Of a stretch of 64,000 nt of DNA, positions 1-9,030 are shown in pieces (position 1 is the first letter of the stretch; every line of letters starts with the position of its first letter). The notes under the pieces are model-generated. The model ran no database searches, was not told where the DNA came from, and was given only the letters and a program-made list of their open reading frames with translations. The stretch is taken from contig NZ_CP044126.1 in NCBI RefSeq assembly GCF_016864575.1, positions 1,439,501-1,503,500 of the forward strand, read 5' to 3'. This DNA is from Rhizobium sp. BG4. GTDB taxonomy: Bacteria > Pseudomonadota > Alphaproteobacteria > Rhizobiales > Rhizobiaceae. The translations under genes were made by a program, and so were the position numbers.

Positions 1-570
1 GAAGGTCTCACCGAAAAGGACGCGCAGGTCATCGCCATGCCGCAGCCGCAGATCGTTGCCGCCTGGAAGCGCGGTGATATCGACGGTGCCTTTGTCTGGG
101 ATCCGGCGCTGAGCGAACTGAAGAAGGACGGCAAGGTTCTGGTGACCTCGGGTGAAGTTTCGAAACGCGGCGCGCCCGTTTTCAGCGCGCTCGTGGTAAC
201 CGGGGACTTCGCTAAAAAGAATGCAGAGTTCCTGACGAAATATGTCGGCCTGATCGACAAGTACTATGTCGATTTCGCCAAGAACCCGAACAACTGGACT
301 GCGTCCTCCGACAACATCAAGGCGATTGCCAAGTTGCAGGGCGGCACGCCCGAGGAAAATGCCGGCTGGCTGAACACGACTGTCGTCGTTCCCCTTCAGG
401 AGCAAGTGACGGCCGCCTGGCTCGGCGAAGGCGACAAGGGCAGCGTTGCCAAGACCCTGAAGGACACTGCTGGGTTCCTGAAGGAGCAGAAGAAGATCAC
501 TGCGGTCAAGGACAGCTACGCGAGCTTCGTCGATCCGCAGTTTGCTGCCGCAGCCCTCGCTTCGAACTGA
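1..570 (+). CDS. Taurine/alkanesulfonate-type ABC transporter substrate-binding protein (C-terminal part)
   Basis: The reading frame is open from the first base, so the N-terminus and signal peptide lie outside the window; about 189 residues remain. The protein ends with the C-terminal lobe of an NMT1/TauA-type periplasmic binding protein, seen in AAWKRGDIDGAFVWDPALSEL and the later helix-rich tail. By family it would bind a sulfonate or related small anion in the periplasm and pass it to the permease encoded downstream. ATPase, permease and an SsuD monooxygenase follow in the same direction, which supports sulfonate uptake; the exact ligand cannot be read from this fragment. Confidence 0.85.
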   Translation, partial: EGLTEKDAQVIAMPQPQIVAAWKRGDIDGAFVWDPALSELKKDGKVLVTSGEVSKRGAPVFSALVVTGDFAKKNAEFLTKYVGLIDKYYVDFAKNPNNWTASSDNIKAIAKLQGGTPEENAGWLNTTVVVPLQEQVTAAWLGEGDKGSVAKTLKDTAGFLKEQKKITAVKDSYASFVDPQFAAAALASN

Positions 571-580
571 ACGTCTGACG

Positions 581-608
581 AAATGGCGGCCCGACCCGGC
601 CGCCATTT
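581..608 (+). promoter_or_regulatory. Intercistronic hairpin after the binding-protein gene
   Basis: A perfect 11-bp stem, aaatggcggcc at 581-591 pairing with ggccgccattt at 598-608, has a 6-base loop and lies between the binding-protein stop and the ATPase gene. Such hairpins commonly protect the upstream binding-protein mRNA or partly attenuate read-through, giving more binding protein than membrane components. The role here is inferred. There is no long T-run. Confidence 0.6.
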
Positions 609-629
609 CACATTTACGGAAGACACGAC

Positions 630-1418
630 ATGCTTGAAGTCCGACACGCCACCGTGAAATTCGATGCCGCCGACGGAAGCTCCGTCCATGCGCTCGACAA
701 CGTCTCCTTCGACATCCCGCCAGCCTCGATCGTCGTCGCGCTCGGTGCCTCGGGCTGCGGAAAATCGACCTTGCTGAATGCCATCGCCGGCTTCCAGCCG
801 TTGACCGAAGGTGAGATCTTGATCGACGGCGTGGCGGTTTCGCGGCCGGGCGGTGATCGCGGTGTCGTCTTCCAGAAGGATACGCTGCTTCCCTGGTCGA
901 GCGTTCTCGACAATGTCGCGCTCGGCTTGCGTTATCAGGGCGTAGGTAAAAGAGAACGGCACCAGAAGGCGCGCGAGCTCCTGAAGCTTGTCGGGCTTTC
1001 CGATTTCGAGAACAAGCCTCCCTATGAACTCTCCGGCGGCATGCGCCAGCGCGTCGGCATCGCCCGCGCCTTGGCGACGGATCCCAAAGTGCTGCTGATG
1101 GACGAGCCATTCGGCGCCCTCGACAGCCTGACGCGCGAAACCATGCAGCAGCTGCTCGCCTCGGTCTGGGCCGAGACGAAGAAGCAGGTGTTCTTCATCA
1201 CTCACTCGATCGAGGAGGCGCTGACGCTCGGCACCCATATCCTCGTCATGTCGCCGCGACCGGGCAGGGTGGTTGCACGATACGAGGCGGATTTCGTGCG
1301 GGAATTCGCGCGCACGGGGGAAATCGGGCCGATCCTGGCAAATCCGGATTTCGTCGCTCTCAGAGAAGAGATCCGCTCGATCATTCACAAGCCCGCGCAT
1401 GACCGCCGGGCCGCCTGA
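630..1418 (+). CDS. ABC transporter ATP-binding protein, taurine/sulfonate type
   Basis: A 262-residue ATPase of the TauB/SsuB/NrtD class. Walker A (GASGCGKST) is at about 39-47, the signature LSGGMRQ at 134-140 and Walker B (VLLMDEP) at 154-160, followed by the ITHS switch histidine segment. It should energise uptake through the permease encoded 27 bp downstream. The ATG at 630 matches the usual family start. It sits second in an operon of binding protein, ATPase, permease and monooxygenase. The family is clear; the sulfonate assignment rests on the neighbouring SsuD gene. Confidence 0.93.
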   Translation: MLEVRHATVKFDAADGSSVHALDNVSFDIPPASIVVALGASGCGKSTLLNAIAGFQPLTEGEILIDGVAVSRPGGDRGVVFQKDTLLPWSSVLDNVALGLRYQGVGKRERHQKARELLKLVGLSDFENKPPYELSGGMRQRVGIARALATDPKVLLMDEPFGALDSLTRETMQQLLASVWAETKKQVFFITHSIEEALTLGTHILVMSPRPGRVVARYEADFVREFARTGEIGPILANPDFVALREEIRSIIHKPAHDRRAA

Positions 1419-1445
1419 CGCGGCACACAAAGCAAGGATTCGACT

Positions 1446-2285
1446 ATGAGCGTATTGGCAGAACCAGCCACGGCAGCCCGCGCGGCCTCGCCCGAGCGCA
1501 GGCCACGCGTCCGCAAACCGGCGACGGGCACCTTCGCGATCAGTGCCGCGACCCTAGTGGCGCTCCTCTTAGGATGGGTGATCGCGACGCGGTACCATCT
1601 CGCCTCCCCACTCTTCCTTCCCTCACCGGGTGACGTACTCGTCCAGTTTCAGGTGATCGCCGCTGACGGATATGCCAACGGGACGCTCACCGAACATATT
1701 CTGGCGAGCCTAGGGCGCATCAGCGTGGCGCTCGCCTTCGGCATCGGTCTCGGCGTGCCGATCGGCCTGATCATGGGGCTGAATCGCTGGGCGAAGGGTG
1801 TGCTGAGCGTGCCGATCGACATCTACTGGGGTCTGCCGCCGCTTGCCTATCTGCCGCTGCTGATCATCTGGCTCGGCATCGGTGAATCCTCGAAAATCTT
1901 GCTCCTCAGCCTCTCTGCGTTCGCACCGATCTGCTATGCGGCGCAAGCCGGTGTCCGCTCTGTGCCGCAGGAGCGCATCAATGCCGCCCAGTCGCTGGGC
2001 GCTAACAGCCTCCAGCTCTTCACGACGATCGTCCTTCCCTCTGCGCTGCCCGAGATCCTGACGGGTCTGCGCATCGCGATCGGTGCAACACTCTCGACCC
2101 TGGTGGCAGCCGAGCTCATCGCCGCCCAATCGGGTGTTGGCTACATGATCATGTCCGCTTCTAATTTCCTGGCAACCGATGTCGTCTTCGTCGGCCTGAT
2201 CGTCATCGCCATCTTCGCCTTCGCCTTCACCGCGGCGATGCGCTTCCTCGAAAAGCAGCTGGTGCCCTGGAAGGGCAAACTCTGA
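1446..2285 (+). CDS. ABC transporter permease, taurine/sulfonate type
   Basis: A 279-residue inner-membrane permease of the TauC/SsuC class (binding-protein-dependent transport component). After a basic N-terminus it shows about six hydrophobic segments. Near residues 175-200 is the EAA-type loop (QSLGANSLQLF...LPSALPEILTG) that docks on the ATPase. It follows the ATPase gene in the same operon and is followed 16 bp later by the SsuD gene. The start ATG at 1446 has a purine-rich aaggatt sequence upstream. Confidence 0.93.
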   Translation: MSVLAEPATAARAASPERRPRVRKPATGTFAISAATLVALLLGWVIATRYHLASPLFLPSPGDVLVQFQVIAADGYANGTLTEHILASLGRISVALAFGIGLGVPIGLIMGLNRWAKGVLSVPIDIYWGLPPLAYLPLLIIWLGIGESSKILLLSLSAFAPICYAAQAGVRSVPQERINAAQSLGANSLQLFTTIVLPSALPEILTGLRIAIGATLSTLVAAELIAAQSGVGYMIMSASNFLATDVVFVGLIVIAIFAFAFTAAMRFLEKQLVPWKGKL

Positions 2286-2301
2286 CATCCGGATCCGACC
2301 C

Positions 2302-3453
2302 ATGACCGCACATGCAAATCCTCCGCTGAACTTCTTCTGGTACCTGCCGACCCATGGCGATGGTCCCTACCTCGGAAGCGACGAACGCCACCGTCCGCCG
2401 ACCTTCGGCTACATGCGCGATATCGCCCAGGCAACCGACCGGCTCGGCTTCGAAGGCGTGCTACTTCCAACCGGCACCTATTGCGAGGATGCCTGGATCA
2501 CCGCCGCCTCCCTCGTGCCGCTGACGGAACGGCTTCGTTTCCTCGTGGCGCTCCGCCCGGGCAGCGCAACGCCTGCCATGTTCGCGCGTCATGCCGCCGC
2601 CCTCGACCGCATCTCCGGCGGCAGGGCGCTGTTCAATGTCGTCACGGGCGCCGACCCTGCCGATCTCGCAGGAGACGGCAACAAGCTCGGCCATGGCGAA
2701 CGCTACGAACAGACCGACGAGTTCCTGACGATCTGGCGGCGGATTCTCTCCGGCGAAAATCCGGATTTCGAAGGCAAGTATCTCTCCTCGCACGGGCGCG
2801 GATTGTCGTTCCCGCCGGTGCAGGCTCCGCATCCGCCGATCTGGTTCGGCGGCTCGTCGGATGCCGGTATCGCCGTCGCCGCCAAGCATGCCGACGTTTA
2901 TCTGAGTTGGGGCGAGCCGCCCGCGCTATTGGCGGAGAAGATCACCCGGGTGAAGGAGCGTGCCCTTGCCGAGGGACGCAAGATCCGCTTCGGCCTGCGC
3001 ATCCATTTCATCGTCCGCGAAACCGAGGACAAGGCCTGGGCTGCCGCCGACGAGCTGATCAGCCGCGTCACCGACGAACAGATCGCCGAGGCGCAGAACG
3101 AATTCCTCAACGTCTCTCAGTCGGTTGGCCAGAAACGGATGTCGGCGCTGCATCAGGGGAGCCGCGACAAGCTTGTCATCGCGCCGAACCTCTGGGCCGG
3201 TCATGGCCTCGTACGCGGCGGCGCCGGGACGGCACTGGTCGGGAGCCCGGAAAATATCGCGGCGCGCCTGCGCGAATATCAGGAGATCGGCGTCGACACC
3301 ATCATCGGCTCGGGCTATCCGCATCTCGAAGAGGCATTCCATGTCGCCGAGCTGCTCTTCCCGCTGATCGACAAATCCGGCGAGAAATCTTACGGCATCG
3401 GCAAGGATAACCAGACCTTCGAGAGCGGATTGAAATCGAAGCGGACGGCGTGA
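2302..3453 (+). CDS. ssuD: FMNH2-dependent alkanesulfonate monooxygenase (SsuD family)
   Basis: A 383-residue luciferase-like (LLM) flavin monooxygenase, the usual SsuD length. Family features include the N-terminal NFFWYLPTHGDGPYLG, LRPGSATPAMFARHAAALDRISGGRALFNVVTG and the C-terminal GSPENIAARLREY...GSGYPHLEEA. SsuD-type enzymes cleave the C-S bond of alkanesulfonates with O2 and reduced FMN, releasing sulfite and an aldehyde in the cytoplasm. It is last in the transporter operon, so uptake and desulfonation are co-encoded. No SsuE-type flavin reductase gene is seen in this window, so reduced FMN must come from elsewhere. Confidence 0.85.
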   Translation: MTAHANPPLNFFWYLPTHGDGPYLGSDERHRPPTFGYMRDIAQATDRLGFEGVLLPTGTYCEDAWITAASLVPLTERLRFLVALRPGSATPAMFARHAAALDRISGGRALFNVVTGADPADLAGDGNKLGHGERYEQTDEFLTIWRRILSGENPDFEGKYLSSHGRGLSFPPVQAPHPPIWFGGSSDAGIAVAAKHADVYLSWGEPPALLAEKITRVKERALAEGRKIRFGLRIHFIVRETEDKAWAAADELISRVTDEQIAEAQNEFLNVSQSVGQKRMSALHQGSRDKLVIAPNLWAGHGLVRGGAGTALVGSPENIAARLREYQEIGVDTIIGSGYPHLEEAFHVAELLFPLIDKSGEKSYGIGKDNQTFESGLKSKRTA

Positions 3454-3460
3454 GACGATC

Positions 3461-3487
3461 CTGTTCCGGTCAGCTGGGCCGGAACAG
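3461..3487. terminator. Hairpin between convergent operons
   Basis: A perfect 9-bp stem, ctgttccgg at 3461-3469 with ccggaacag at 3479-3487, lies at the meeting point of ssuD (plus) and the amidohydrolase gene (minus), overlapping the stop of the latter. There is no T-run, so it is a candidate bidirectional terminator only. Confidence 0.45.
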
Positions 3488-4708
3488 CTTCGGCCTCTGC
3501 GCCTCGAACGTCTTGCGCCCGCCTTTGCATCCGAAGATGACGCGGGCGTTTTCGCGGATGGCCTGTTCGCGGTCACCGCAGTCGATGAGGATGATGTCGG
3601 CGGGTTCGCCGACGGTGATCTTTTGTCTCTTTCCCAGGATCTCTGCCGCGGAGCGCTCGATCATGTCGAAGGCGAGCTGCATATCCTGGCGGCGTGAGAG
3701 CTGCGCGACATTGGCATAGAGATTTGCCATGCGGATCAGCGAGGCGTCGCCGTAAGGCGTGAAGGGATTGAGGATGTTGTTGCTGGCGATCGACGTCAGC
3801 ACGCCCTCCGAAGCCAGGAGATGCGCAGGGGCGACGCCGCGCGGTACCAGCCGGTCGAAGCTGCGGCCGTTGAGGAAGAGATCGGTCGATGGCAGCACGG
3901 TAATGGCGATGCCTGCGGCTTTCAGTTTCTGGGCCACGGCGCGCAACTCATCAGGCGCGAGCGTCGACAGGCTGGTCATGTGCCCGAGCGAGACGCGGCC
4001 CTGATAACCGCGCCTCAGCGTCTCCTCGATGACTTCAGGCAGGTTGCTCTTTTCCGGCGACAGGTCGAAATCGAGGTGGAAATCCACGGGAACACCGTGC
4101 TTTTCGGCCAGATCGAAGATCATGCGGATTTGGCCGCGCGGGTCGGAATCGATATAGGGCGCGCCGCCGATGAGGTCGGCGCCATCCGCCAAAGCCTGAT
4201 CGAGCATCGCGAAAGTTTCGGGTTCATTGGTCAGGCCGTCCTGGGCGAAGGCGCAGATCTCGATGTCGACCGCGAAGGCATAGTCACTGCGGATGCGCTT
4301 GATCGCCTCGAAGGAGCGCATGCCGGCGCGGGGGTCGATCTCGACGAAGGTCCGCATCCGCATCGTGCCGCTGACGATTGCTTTCTCGACGACGCGGGCG
4401 GCGCGGGCGTAGACATCGGCCTCCGTAAAGCCTGCCTTGGCGACGGCGGTCTCGCGCACGGCTTCGGCGAGCGTGCCCTCGCAGATGCCGCAGCGGTCGA
4501 GGATGCAGGCCTTGTCGAGATGGATATGGCTGTCGGTGAAGCCGCAGCTCGCAAAGGCGCCCTCGGCATCGATGGTTTCGACGGCTTCGCAAACGAGGTT
4601 CGATCCGATCGCCGCGATCGTCCCGCCGGATATGCCGATGTCGACAGGGCTATCGGCGTCTTCGAGGCTGGCATTGCGGATGAGGAGATCGAAGAGCGGC
4701 GTCGCCAT
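3470..4708 (-). CDS. Amidohydrolase, cytosine deaminase-like
   Basis: A 412-residue metal-dependent hydrolase of the amidohydrolase superfamily (CodA/AtzC-like branch). It opens with the small beta domain typical of the family (LLIRNASLEDADSPVDIGI), then the metal-binding HIHLDKA motif, a later DFHLDFDL, the GHMTSL strand and a C-terminal GEPADIILID segment. Family members deaminate or hydrolyse ring or amide bonds; the substrate is not evident. It is the last gene of a three-gene operon with a gamma-glutamyltransferase and a second amidohydrolase, separated from the transferase by 2 bp. The pair of related hydrolases suggests successive steps on one nitrogenous compound, which is an inference. 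Confidence 0.8.
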   Translation of the reverse strand: MATPLFDLLIRNASLEDADSPVDIGISGGTIAAIGSNLVCEAVETIDAEGAFASCGFTDSHIHLDKACILDRCGICEGTLAEAVRETAVAKAGFTEADVYARAARVVEKAIVSGTMRMRTFVEIDPRAGMRSFEAIKRIRSDYAFAVDIEICAFAQDGLTNEPETFAMLDQALADGADLIGGAPYIDSDPRGQIRMIFDLAEKHGVPVDFHLDFDLSPEKSNLPEVIEETLRRGYQGRVSLGHMTSLSTLAPDELRAVAQKLKAAGIAITVLPSTDLFLNGRSFDRLVPRGVAPAHLLASEGVLTSIASNNILNPFTPYGDASLIRMANLYANVAQLSRRQDMQLAFDMIERSAAEILGKRQKITVGEPADIILIDCGDREQAIRENARVIFGCKGGRKTFEAQRPKLFRPS

Positions 4709-4710
4709 GG

Positions 4711-6280
4711 TCAGATACCGATCGCCCCGCCGTCGCTGCGCGGATCATGCGCGCCGTCGATCGTCTCGCCGATGCGGATGACGCCTGCCTGTCCGCCCAG
4801 CTGGCTGAAGGCATCGATGCTGCTGACCTCGTGGCCCATGGCCTGCAATTCCTCGAAGACACCAGCCCCGGCATTGGCCTCGATCTTCAGCGTGTCCCGG
4901 GCATCAGAAAAGGTGCGCCCGAGCAGGAAGCGGGGCTGTGACAGGGCCGCCAGCGGGTCGAGCCCGTGGTCGATCAGCAGCGATAACAGTAGCGACAGCG
5001 TCTGCGGCTGCCCGTCGGCGCCTTGTGTGCCGTAGAGGAGGTGCGGGCGCCCGTTCTTCAGCGCCATGCCGGGGTTCAGGGTGTAGAAGGGCCGCTTGCC
5101 GGGCGTCAGCCGATTGGGGCTCGCGGGATCGAGGCTGAAGGCGGCGCCGCGGTTCTGCCAGAGGATGCCGGTATCCCCGCCACGACGCCGCTGCCCCAGT
5201 CGAAATAGATGCTCTGGAGCATGGAGACGCTGCGCCCCTCGCTGTCGGTCGCGGCCAGAAATGCCGTATCGCCTTGCCTGAACGGCTGTGGCCAGGGCAT
5301 TGCCTTCTGTGGATCGATCGCGGCGGCCTTGGTAGCCAGGCGGGTGCCATCCAGCAGGGTCTCGCAATCGACTTCGGCGAAATCCGGATCGGCGATCCCG
5401 GCGCGATCGAGGAAGGCCTGTTTCACCGCTTCGACGAGCCGGTGGTAGAAGGCGGCGCTGTCCGGCTCGAGCGCTGCCATGTTGAACTGGCTTAGAACCC
5501 CATGATGCCGAGCGTGGTGACGCCTTGGGTCGGAGGCGGGGGCGCCAGCAGGGTGAGGCCGCGATAATCGAGCGACAGGGGTTCGGCCGTACGGGTCTTG
5601 GTTCTCGCCAGGTCCTCTGCGGTCAAAGGTGAACCGGCCGAAGCCAGCCCGGCGGCAATCCGGGCGGCAAGTTCGCCCTCGTAGAACTCGCGTGGGCCAT
5701 GGTCGGCAATGGCGCGCAATGTCTTCGCCAGCGCGGGTTGTCGCTGTGTGCCATCGGCGGCGAAAGTCGCCGCAAAGCCCGGCCAGTCCGGGATTTCCAT
5801 TTCCCTGAACCGGTACCAGAAACTCTGAGAGGGGCTGACGGGAAAGCCGTCTTCCGCCAGAGCGATCGCGTCCTCCAGCAGGGCGGCGAGTTTTTCCTTG
5901 CCGTTCCAGCTTTCCGCCGAATGAGCAAGGAGCGTGCCCCAGCTGTCGACGAGGCAAGCCGTGGTGAGCGCCGACATCGGCCCGCGAAACGGGATTGCCG
6001 GGATCTCGGGCAGGGTCATGGCCGCCTGACCGATGCCGAGGAAGGACGTGGCGGTGCCGGAGCGATCGGCGACGAGCCAGATCGCATCGCCGCCGAGCCC
6101 GCAGAAGTGCGGATAGACCACCGAAAGCGCCGCACCGGCCGCGATCACCGCCTCGATGGCGTTGCCGCCGCGACGGAGGACTTTGGCACCGGCCTCCGCT
6201 GCAAGCCAATGCGGCGCCGTCACCATGGCGCTCGTGGACGCGGCGTTGCTGCCTGATGTCTGGCGGCTTGCCATCGTCAT
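4711..6280 (-). CDS. Gamma-glutamyltransferase family protein, frame broken at two homopolymers
   Basis: The coding sequence is spread over three frames: 6280 to about 5492, about 5500 to 5180, and about 5178 to 4711. At each junction the minus strand has four Gs (plus-strand C runs 5498-5501 and 5175-5178) where five would keep the frame (GIMG-VLSQFN and VVAG-DTGILW). With both corrected the product is 523 residues, normal for gamma-glutamyltransferases of the Ntn-hydrolase fold, with GGNAIEAVIAAGAAL at the N-terminus and QGDTAFLAATD, whose Thr is the likely autoprocessing nucleophile. Two identical errors in one otherwise clean gene suggest consensus errors. It overlaps the upstream amidohydrolase gene by four bases. 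The donor substrate is unknown. Confidence 0.75.
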
Positions 6281-7479
6281 CTGCGGATCACCACGCCGTC
6301 TTCGGCAACCAGCTTGCCGGACTTGAAGACCTTGCGGCCCTTCGGCACGCTGACGACGGCCTGCGGGATATGCTCGGCCTGCAAGGTTACGAAGTCTGCC
6401 TTGTTGCCGAGTTGAAGGCCGTAACCTTCCAGCCGCAGCGCCTTGGCGCCTGCCGCGGTCACGACGTTGAAGGCGGCTGCCAGCTCGTCATCGGTATAGA
6501 AGCCGGAGCGGTAGCCGATGATTTCGGCCCGGCGCAGCATGTCGCCATCGCCGTAGGGCCACCAAGAATCGCGGATATTGTCGCTGCCGCTGAAGACGGT
6601 CACGCCGGCCTTGCGCAGCAAGGCGACCGGCGGAAAATTGTGATTGCCGGGCGCATTGGTCATGATCGAAACGCCGCTCGCGGCGATCAGGTCGGCTACC
6701 TTCCTTGCCGCATCCGGAGGCAGGTCGCCCAGCCCGTAGGCATGGCTGACGGTGACGTGGCCGGACATGCCGAGCGCCGCAGTCCGCGCGCAGATCTCCT
6801 CGATGGTGAAGAGACCGAGCGTGCCGGCATCATGCAGATGGATATCGACATCGACGCCGTGCTTTTCGGCGACGCCGAAGACGACATCAAGATGGCCCGT
6901 GACATCGCGGTCGAAACTCGCCGGATCGAGGCCGCCGACGAGGTCTGCGCCGAGCGTGATGGCCTGGTCGAGGAGTTCCGGTGTGCCGGGGCTTTTCAGG
7001 ATGCCGCTCTGCGGGAAGGCGACGAGCTGGATATCGATCAGATCGCGATAGTCCTCGCGGACCTTCAAGATCGTCTCGAGAGACGTCAGGCCGACCGATC
7101 CGTCGACCATGACATGACTGCGCATGGCCGTTGCGCCATTGGCGATACAGAGGTCGAGCTGGTTGCGGGCGCGCTCGTCCATAGGCGCGGCCTGAGCCAT
7201 ATTCTGCGCCTGGAACGCGACGCGCTCATGGACATCGAAGCCATTGGTGCAGGGCTTATGCGGGATCCAGGCGTCGCCATAGAAGCTGGTGTCGAGATGG
7301 ATATGGCCCTCGACGAAACCGGGCACGACCAGCATGCCCCCGAGATCGACGGTACTGCCCGCGCCACCTGCAGCGCCTGCCGGTGAAATCGCGGCGATCC
7401 TGCCACCGGAAACGCCGATATCCGCCAGCGATCCATCGGCGAGGCGCGCATTGGTAAAGACGGTCTCGATCTCGGCCAT
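6277..7479 (-). CDS. Amidohydrolase family protein, first gene of the operon
   Basis: A 400-residue amidohydrolase-superfamily protein, related in type to the one at the end of this operon. Visible are the N-terminal VFTNARLADGSLADIGVSGGRIAAI, the metal site GHIHLDTSFYG, DIHLHDAGTL, VSHAYGLG and the final GNKADFVTLQ segment. By family it is a cytosolic metal-dependent deaminase or amide hydrolase; the substrate is unknown. It starts the operon, with a purine-rich ggagaatgag sequence before the ATG, and is the nearest gene to the palindromic operator at 7665-7682. Confidence 0.8.
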   Translation of the reverse strand: MAEIETVFTNARLADGSLADIGVSGGRIAAISPAGAAGGAGSTVDLGGMLVVPGFVEGHIHLDTSFYGDAWIPHKPCTNGFDVHERVAFQAQNMAQAAPMDERARNQLDLCIANGATAMRSHVMVDGSVGLTSLETILKVREDYRDLIDIQLVAFPQSGILKSPGTPELLDQAITLGADLVGGLDPASFDRDVTGHLDVVFGVAEKHGVDVDIHLHDAGTLGLFTIEEICARTAALGMSGHVTVSHAYGLGDLPPDAARKVADLIAASGVSIMTNAPGNHNFPPVALLRKAGVTVFSGSDNIRDSWWPYGDGDMLRRAEIIGYRSGFYTDDELAAAFNVVTAAGAKALRLEGYGLQLGNKADFVTLQAEHIPQAVVSVPKGRKVFKSGKLVAEDGVVIRR

Positions 7480-7643
7480 CTCATTCTCCTTGTTGTTCTG
7501 CCGCCGGGCGCCTGACGCTCACTCGGGATATGACGTGCAAGAGCAATGCCAGTTGGCGGCCTATGGGATGAAATATCTGCCGGACACGGATCGCAGGGCT
7601 TGGAGACCCGCTTGACCGGCACGGTTTCGCGAATGCTCATATA

Positions 7644-7682
7644 TCATGTCTACATAAAAGGCAAAATCATGTATACATGATT
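7644..7682. promoter_or_regulatory. GntR-type operator pair upstream of the amidohydrolase operon
   Basis: A perfect 18-bp palindrome, aatcatgtatacatgatt, lies at 7665-7682, and an imperfect second copy, tcatgtctacata, at 7644-7656. A related core tgtatacg is at 8415-8422, just upstream of the regulator gene. The first two lie between the operon start (7479) and the end of the GntR gene, so the regulator next door is the obvious candidate to bind them and possibly its own promoter. Binding is inferred. Confidence 0.6.
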
Positions 7683-7697
7683 GAAAAATAGGCGGCG

Positions 7698-8390
7698 CTA
7701 TCGGGCGCTGCTGTAGCGCGAGAGGATGCTGCCGAGATCGGGTGCGGTCTCCGCCTCCTCGGTGATCAGCGCGCGCGTCTCCACAGATACGAGGTGTTCG
7801 TCCATCAGCCGTTCGGCCGCAGCGGCATCCTGCGCTTTCAGGGCGGCGATCAGGGCGGAATGCTCGCTGATGGCGCATTCGCTGGAATGCGGGCGGCTAT
7901 ACATCGCAAGGATCAGCGAGCAGCGCGACACCAGCTCGAAGAGGTAGCGCTCCAAGAGCGCATTGCCGGAGAGCGTCGCGAGCTTCAGGTGGAACTCGCC
8001 GGCAAGCCGGGTGGAAAGCCGCGCATCGCCCTTGGCATGCGCCGCCTCTTCCTCTTTCACGTGATTTTTCAGAGCCTTCTCGATCTCGGGCGACCAGCGC
8101 TTCATCACGCTTCTCATGGCCTCGCGCTCCAGCGAACGGCGCACGGCAAAGACATCACGCGCCTCTTCCAGGCTCGGCCGCGCCACGGTCGCGGTGCGCT
8201 TGTGATAGGTATCGACGAGGCCCTGGGTCTGCAGCTTGGCGAGCACGGCGCGCACCAGCGTCCGGCTCATCGAGAAGTGCCGGCCGATCTCGTCTTCGGG
8301 CAGCTTGGTGCCAGCCTTCAGTGCCTGTTCGATGATGGCGCGCCGCAGGGCGAGGGTGGCGGCTTCGACGCGGTCGGAATTCGAGGACAT
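7698..8390 (-). CDS. GntR family transcriptional regulator (FadR subfamily)
   Basis: About 230 residues. An N-terminal winged helix is visible (LRRAIIEQALKAGTKLPEDEIGRHFSMSRTLVRAVLAKLQTQGLV), followed by an all-helical FCD ligand-binding domain (ARDVFAVRRSLEREAM...EFHLKLATLSGNALLERYL...EHSALIAALKAQD). The family binds a small organic effector and usually represses a nearby catabolic operon. I take the ATG at 8390 (MSSNSDRVEAATL) over an upstream in-frame start because the family N-terminus begins here. It lies just upstream of the amidohydrolase/GGT operon on the same strand, separated by the palindromes at 7644-7682. Confidence 0.88.
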   Translation of the reverse strand: MSSNSDRVEAATLALRRAIIEQALKAGTKLPEDEIGRHFSMSRTLVRAVLAKLQTQGLVDTYHKRTATVARPSLEEARDVFAVRRSLEREAMRSVMKRWSPEIEKALKNHVKEEEAAHAKGDARLSTRLAGEFHLKLATLSGNALLERYLFELVSRCSLILAMYSRPHSSECAISEHSALIAALKAQDAAAAERLMDEHLVSVETRALITEEAETAPDLGSILSRYSSAR

Positions 8391-8538
8391 TGCGGATCCT
8401 AAGAAGTGATTTCCTGTATACGTTATCCCGCGTTCCCGCATACGGCAACCGGCGGCAGCCGCGCGCTGTCAGGGCCACCCCTTGAGCAGTTGTGATGCGG
8501 AACCTAGATCATCAGGAGAGAAGGTCAGGGGGAGAGTC

Positions 8539-8988
8539 ATGCCTGATACAATGGTCGTCAAACGGGAAACCCATGTGGCCGCGCCGCCTGCGGCGGTCTT
8601 TGCGCTGCTGACCGATCCCGACAAGATCCTGCGCTGGATGGGAACCGAGGCCCATGTCGAGGCCGAGCCCGGTGGTCTCTATCTCGTCAATGTCACCGGC
8701 GCCCGCTTCGCCCGGGGCACGTTCCGCGAAGTCATCCCCGTCCATCGCATCGCCTACAGTTTCGGTTGGGATGGCAGCGAGATCGTGCCGCCGGGGTCGA
8801 GCCTCGTGGAGATCGACCTCATTGAGAAGCCCGATGGTACATTGCTGCGGCTGACCCATACCGGCCTGCCGACGCCGGAGCAGTGCGCTGGTCATGCCGA
8901 GGGCTGGGCGCATTATCTCGATCGTCTCGCCACCGTCGTCGCGGGCAAGGATCCGGGACCGGATTCGAATGCCGGACGCACCGGCTGA
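8539..8988 (+). CDS. SRPBCC (START/AHSA1-like) domain protein
   Basis: A 149-residue protein of the Bet v1/SRPBCC fold, AHSA1 type, recognised from VKRETHVAAPPAAVFALLTDPDKILRWMGTEAHVE and the C-terminal HTGLPTPEQCAGHAEGWAHYLDRLATV. Members bind hydrophobic ligands or act as small cyclase- or chaperone-like proteins; no specific role can be assigned. The ATG at 8539 is chosen because gggggagag stands at a suitable distance; an upstream TTG at 8482 would add 19 unconserved residues. The next gene, a cyclase, starts 42 bp downstream. Confidence 0.85.
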   Translation: MPDTMVVKRETHVAAPPAAVFALLTDPDKILRWMGTEAHVEAEPGGLYLVNVTGARFARGTFREVIPVHRIAYSFGWDGSEIVPPGSSLVEIDLIEKPDGTLLRLTHTGLPTPEQCAGHAEGWAHYLDRLATVVAGKDPGPDSNAGRTG

Positions 8989-9030
8989 AGCTTGGATGAC
9001 AGGGGCTAGCGGCCATGGCATCATCGCCGC

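Noticed and set aside
4711..6280. Calling ggt a decaying pseudogene
   Set aside because: Both breaks are one-base losses at G runs of four, all motifs are intact in the restored frame and neighbours are coupled to it; a consensus error is the simpler reading.
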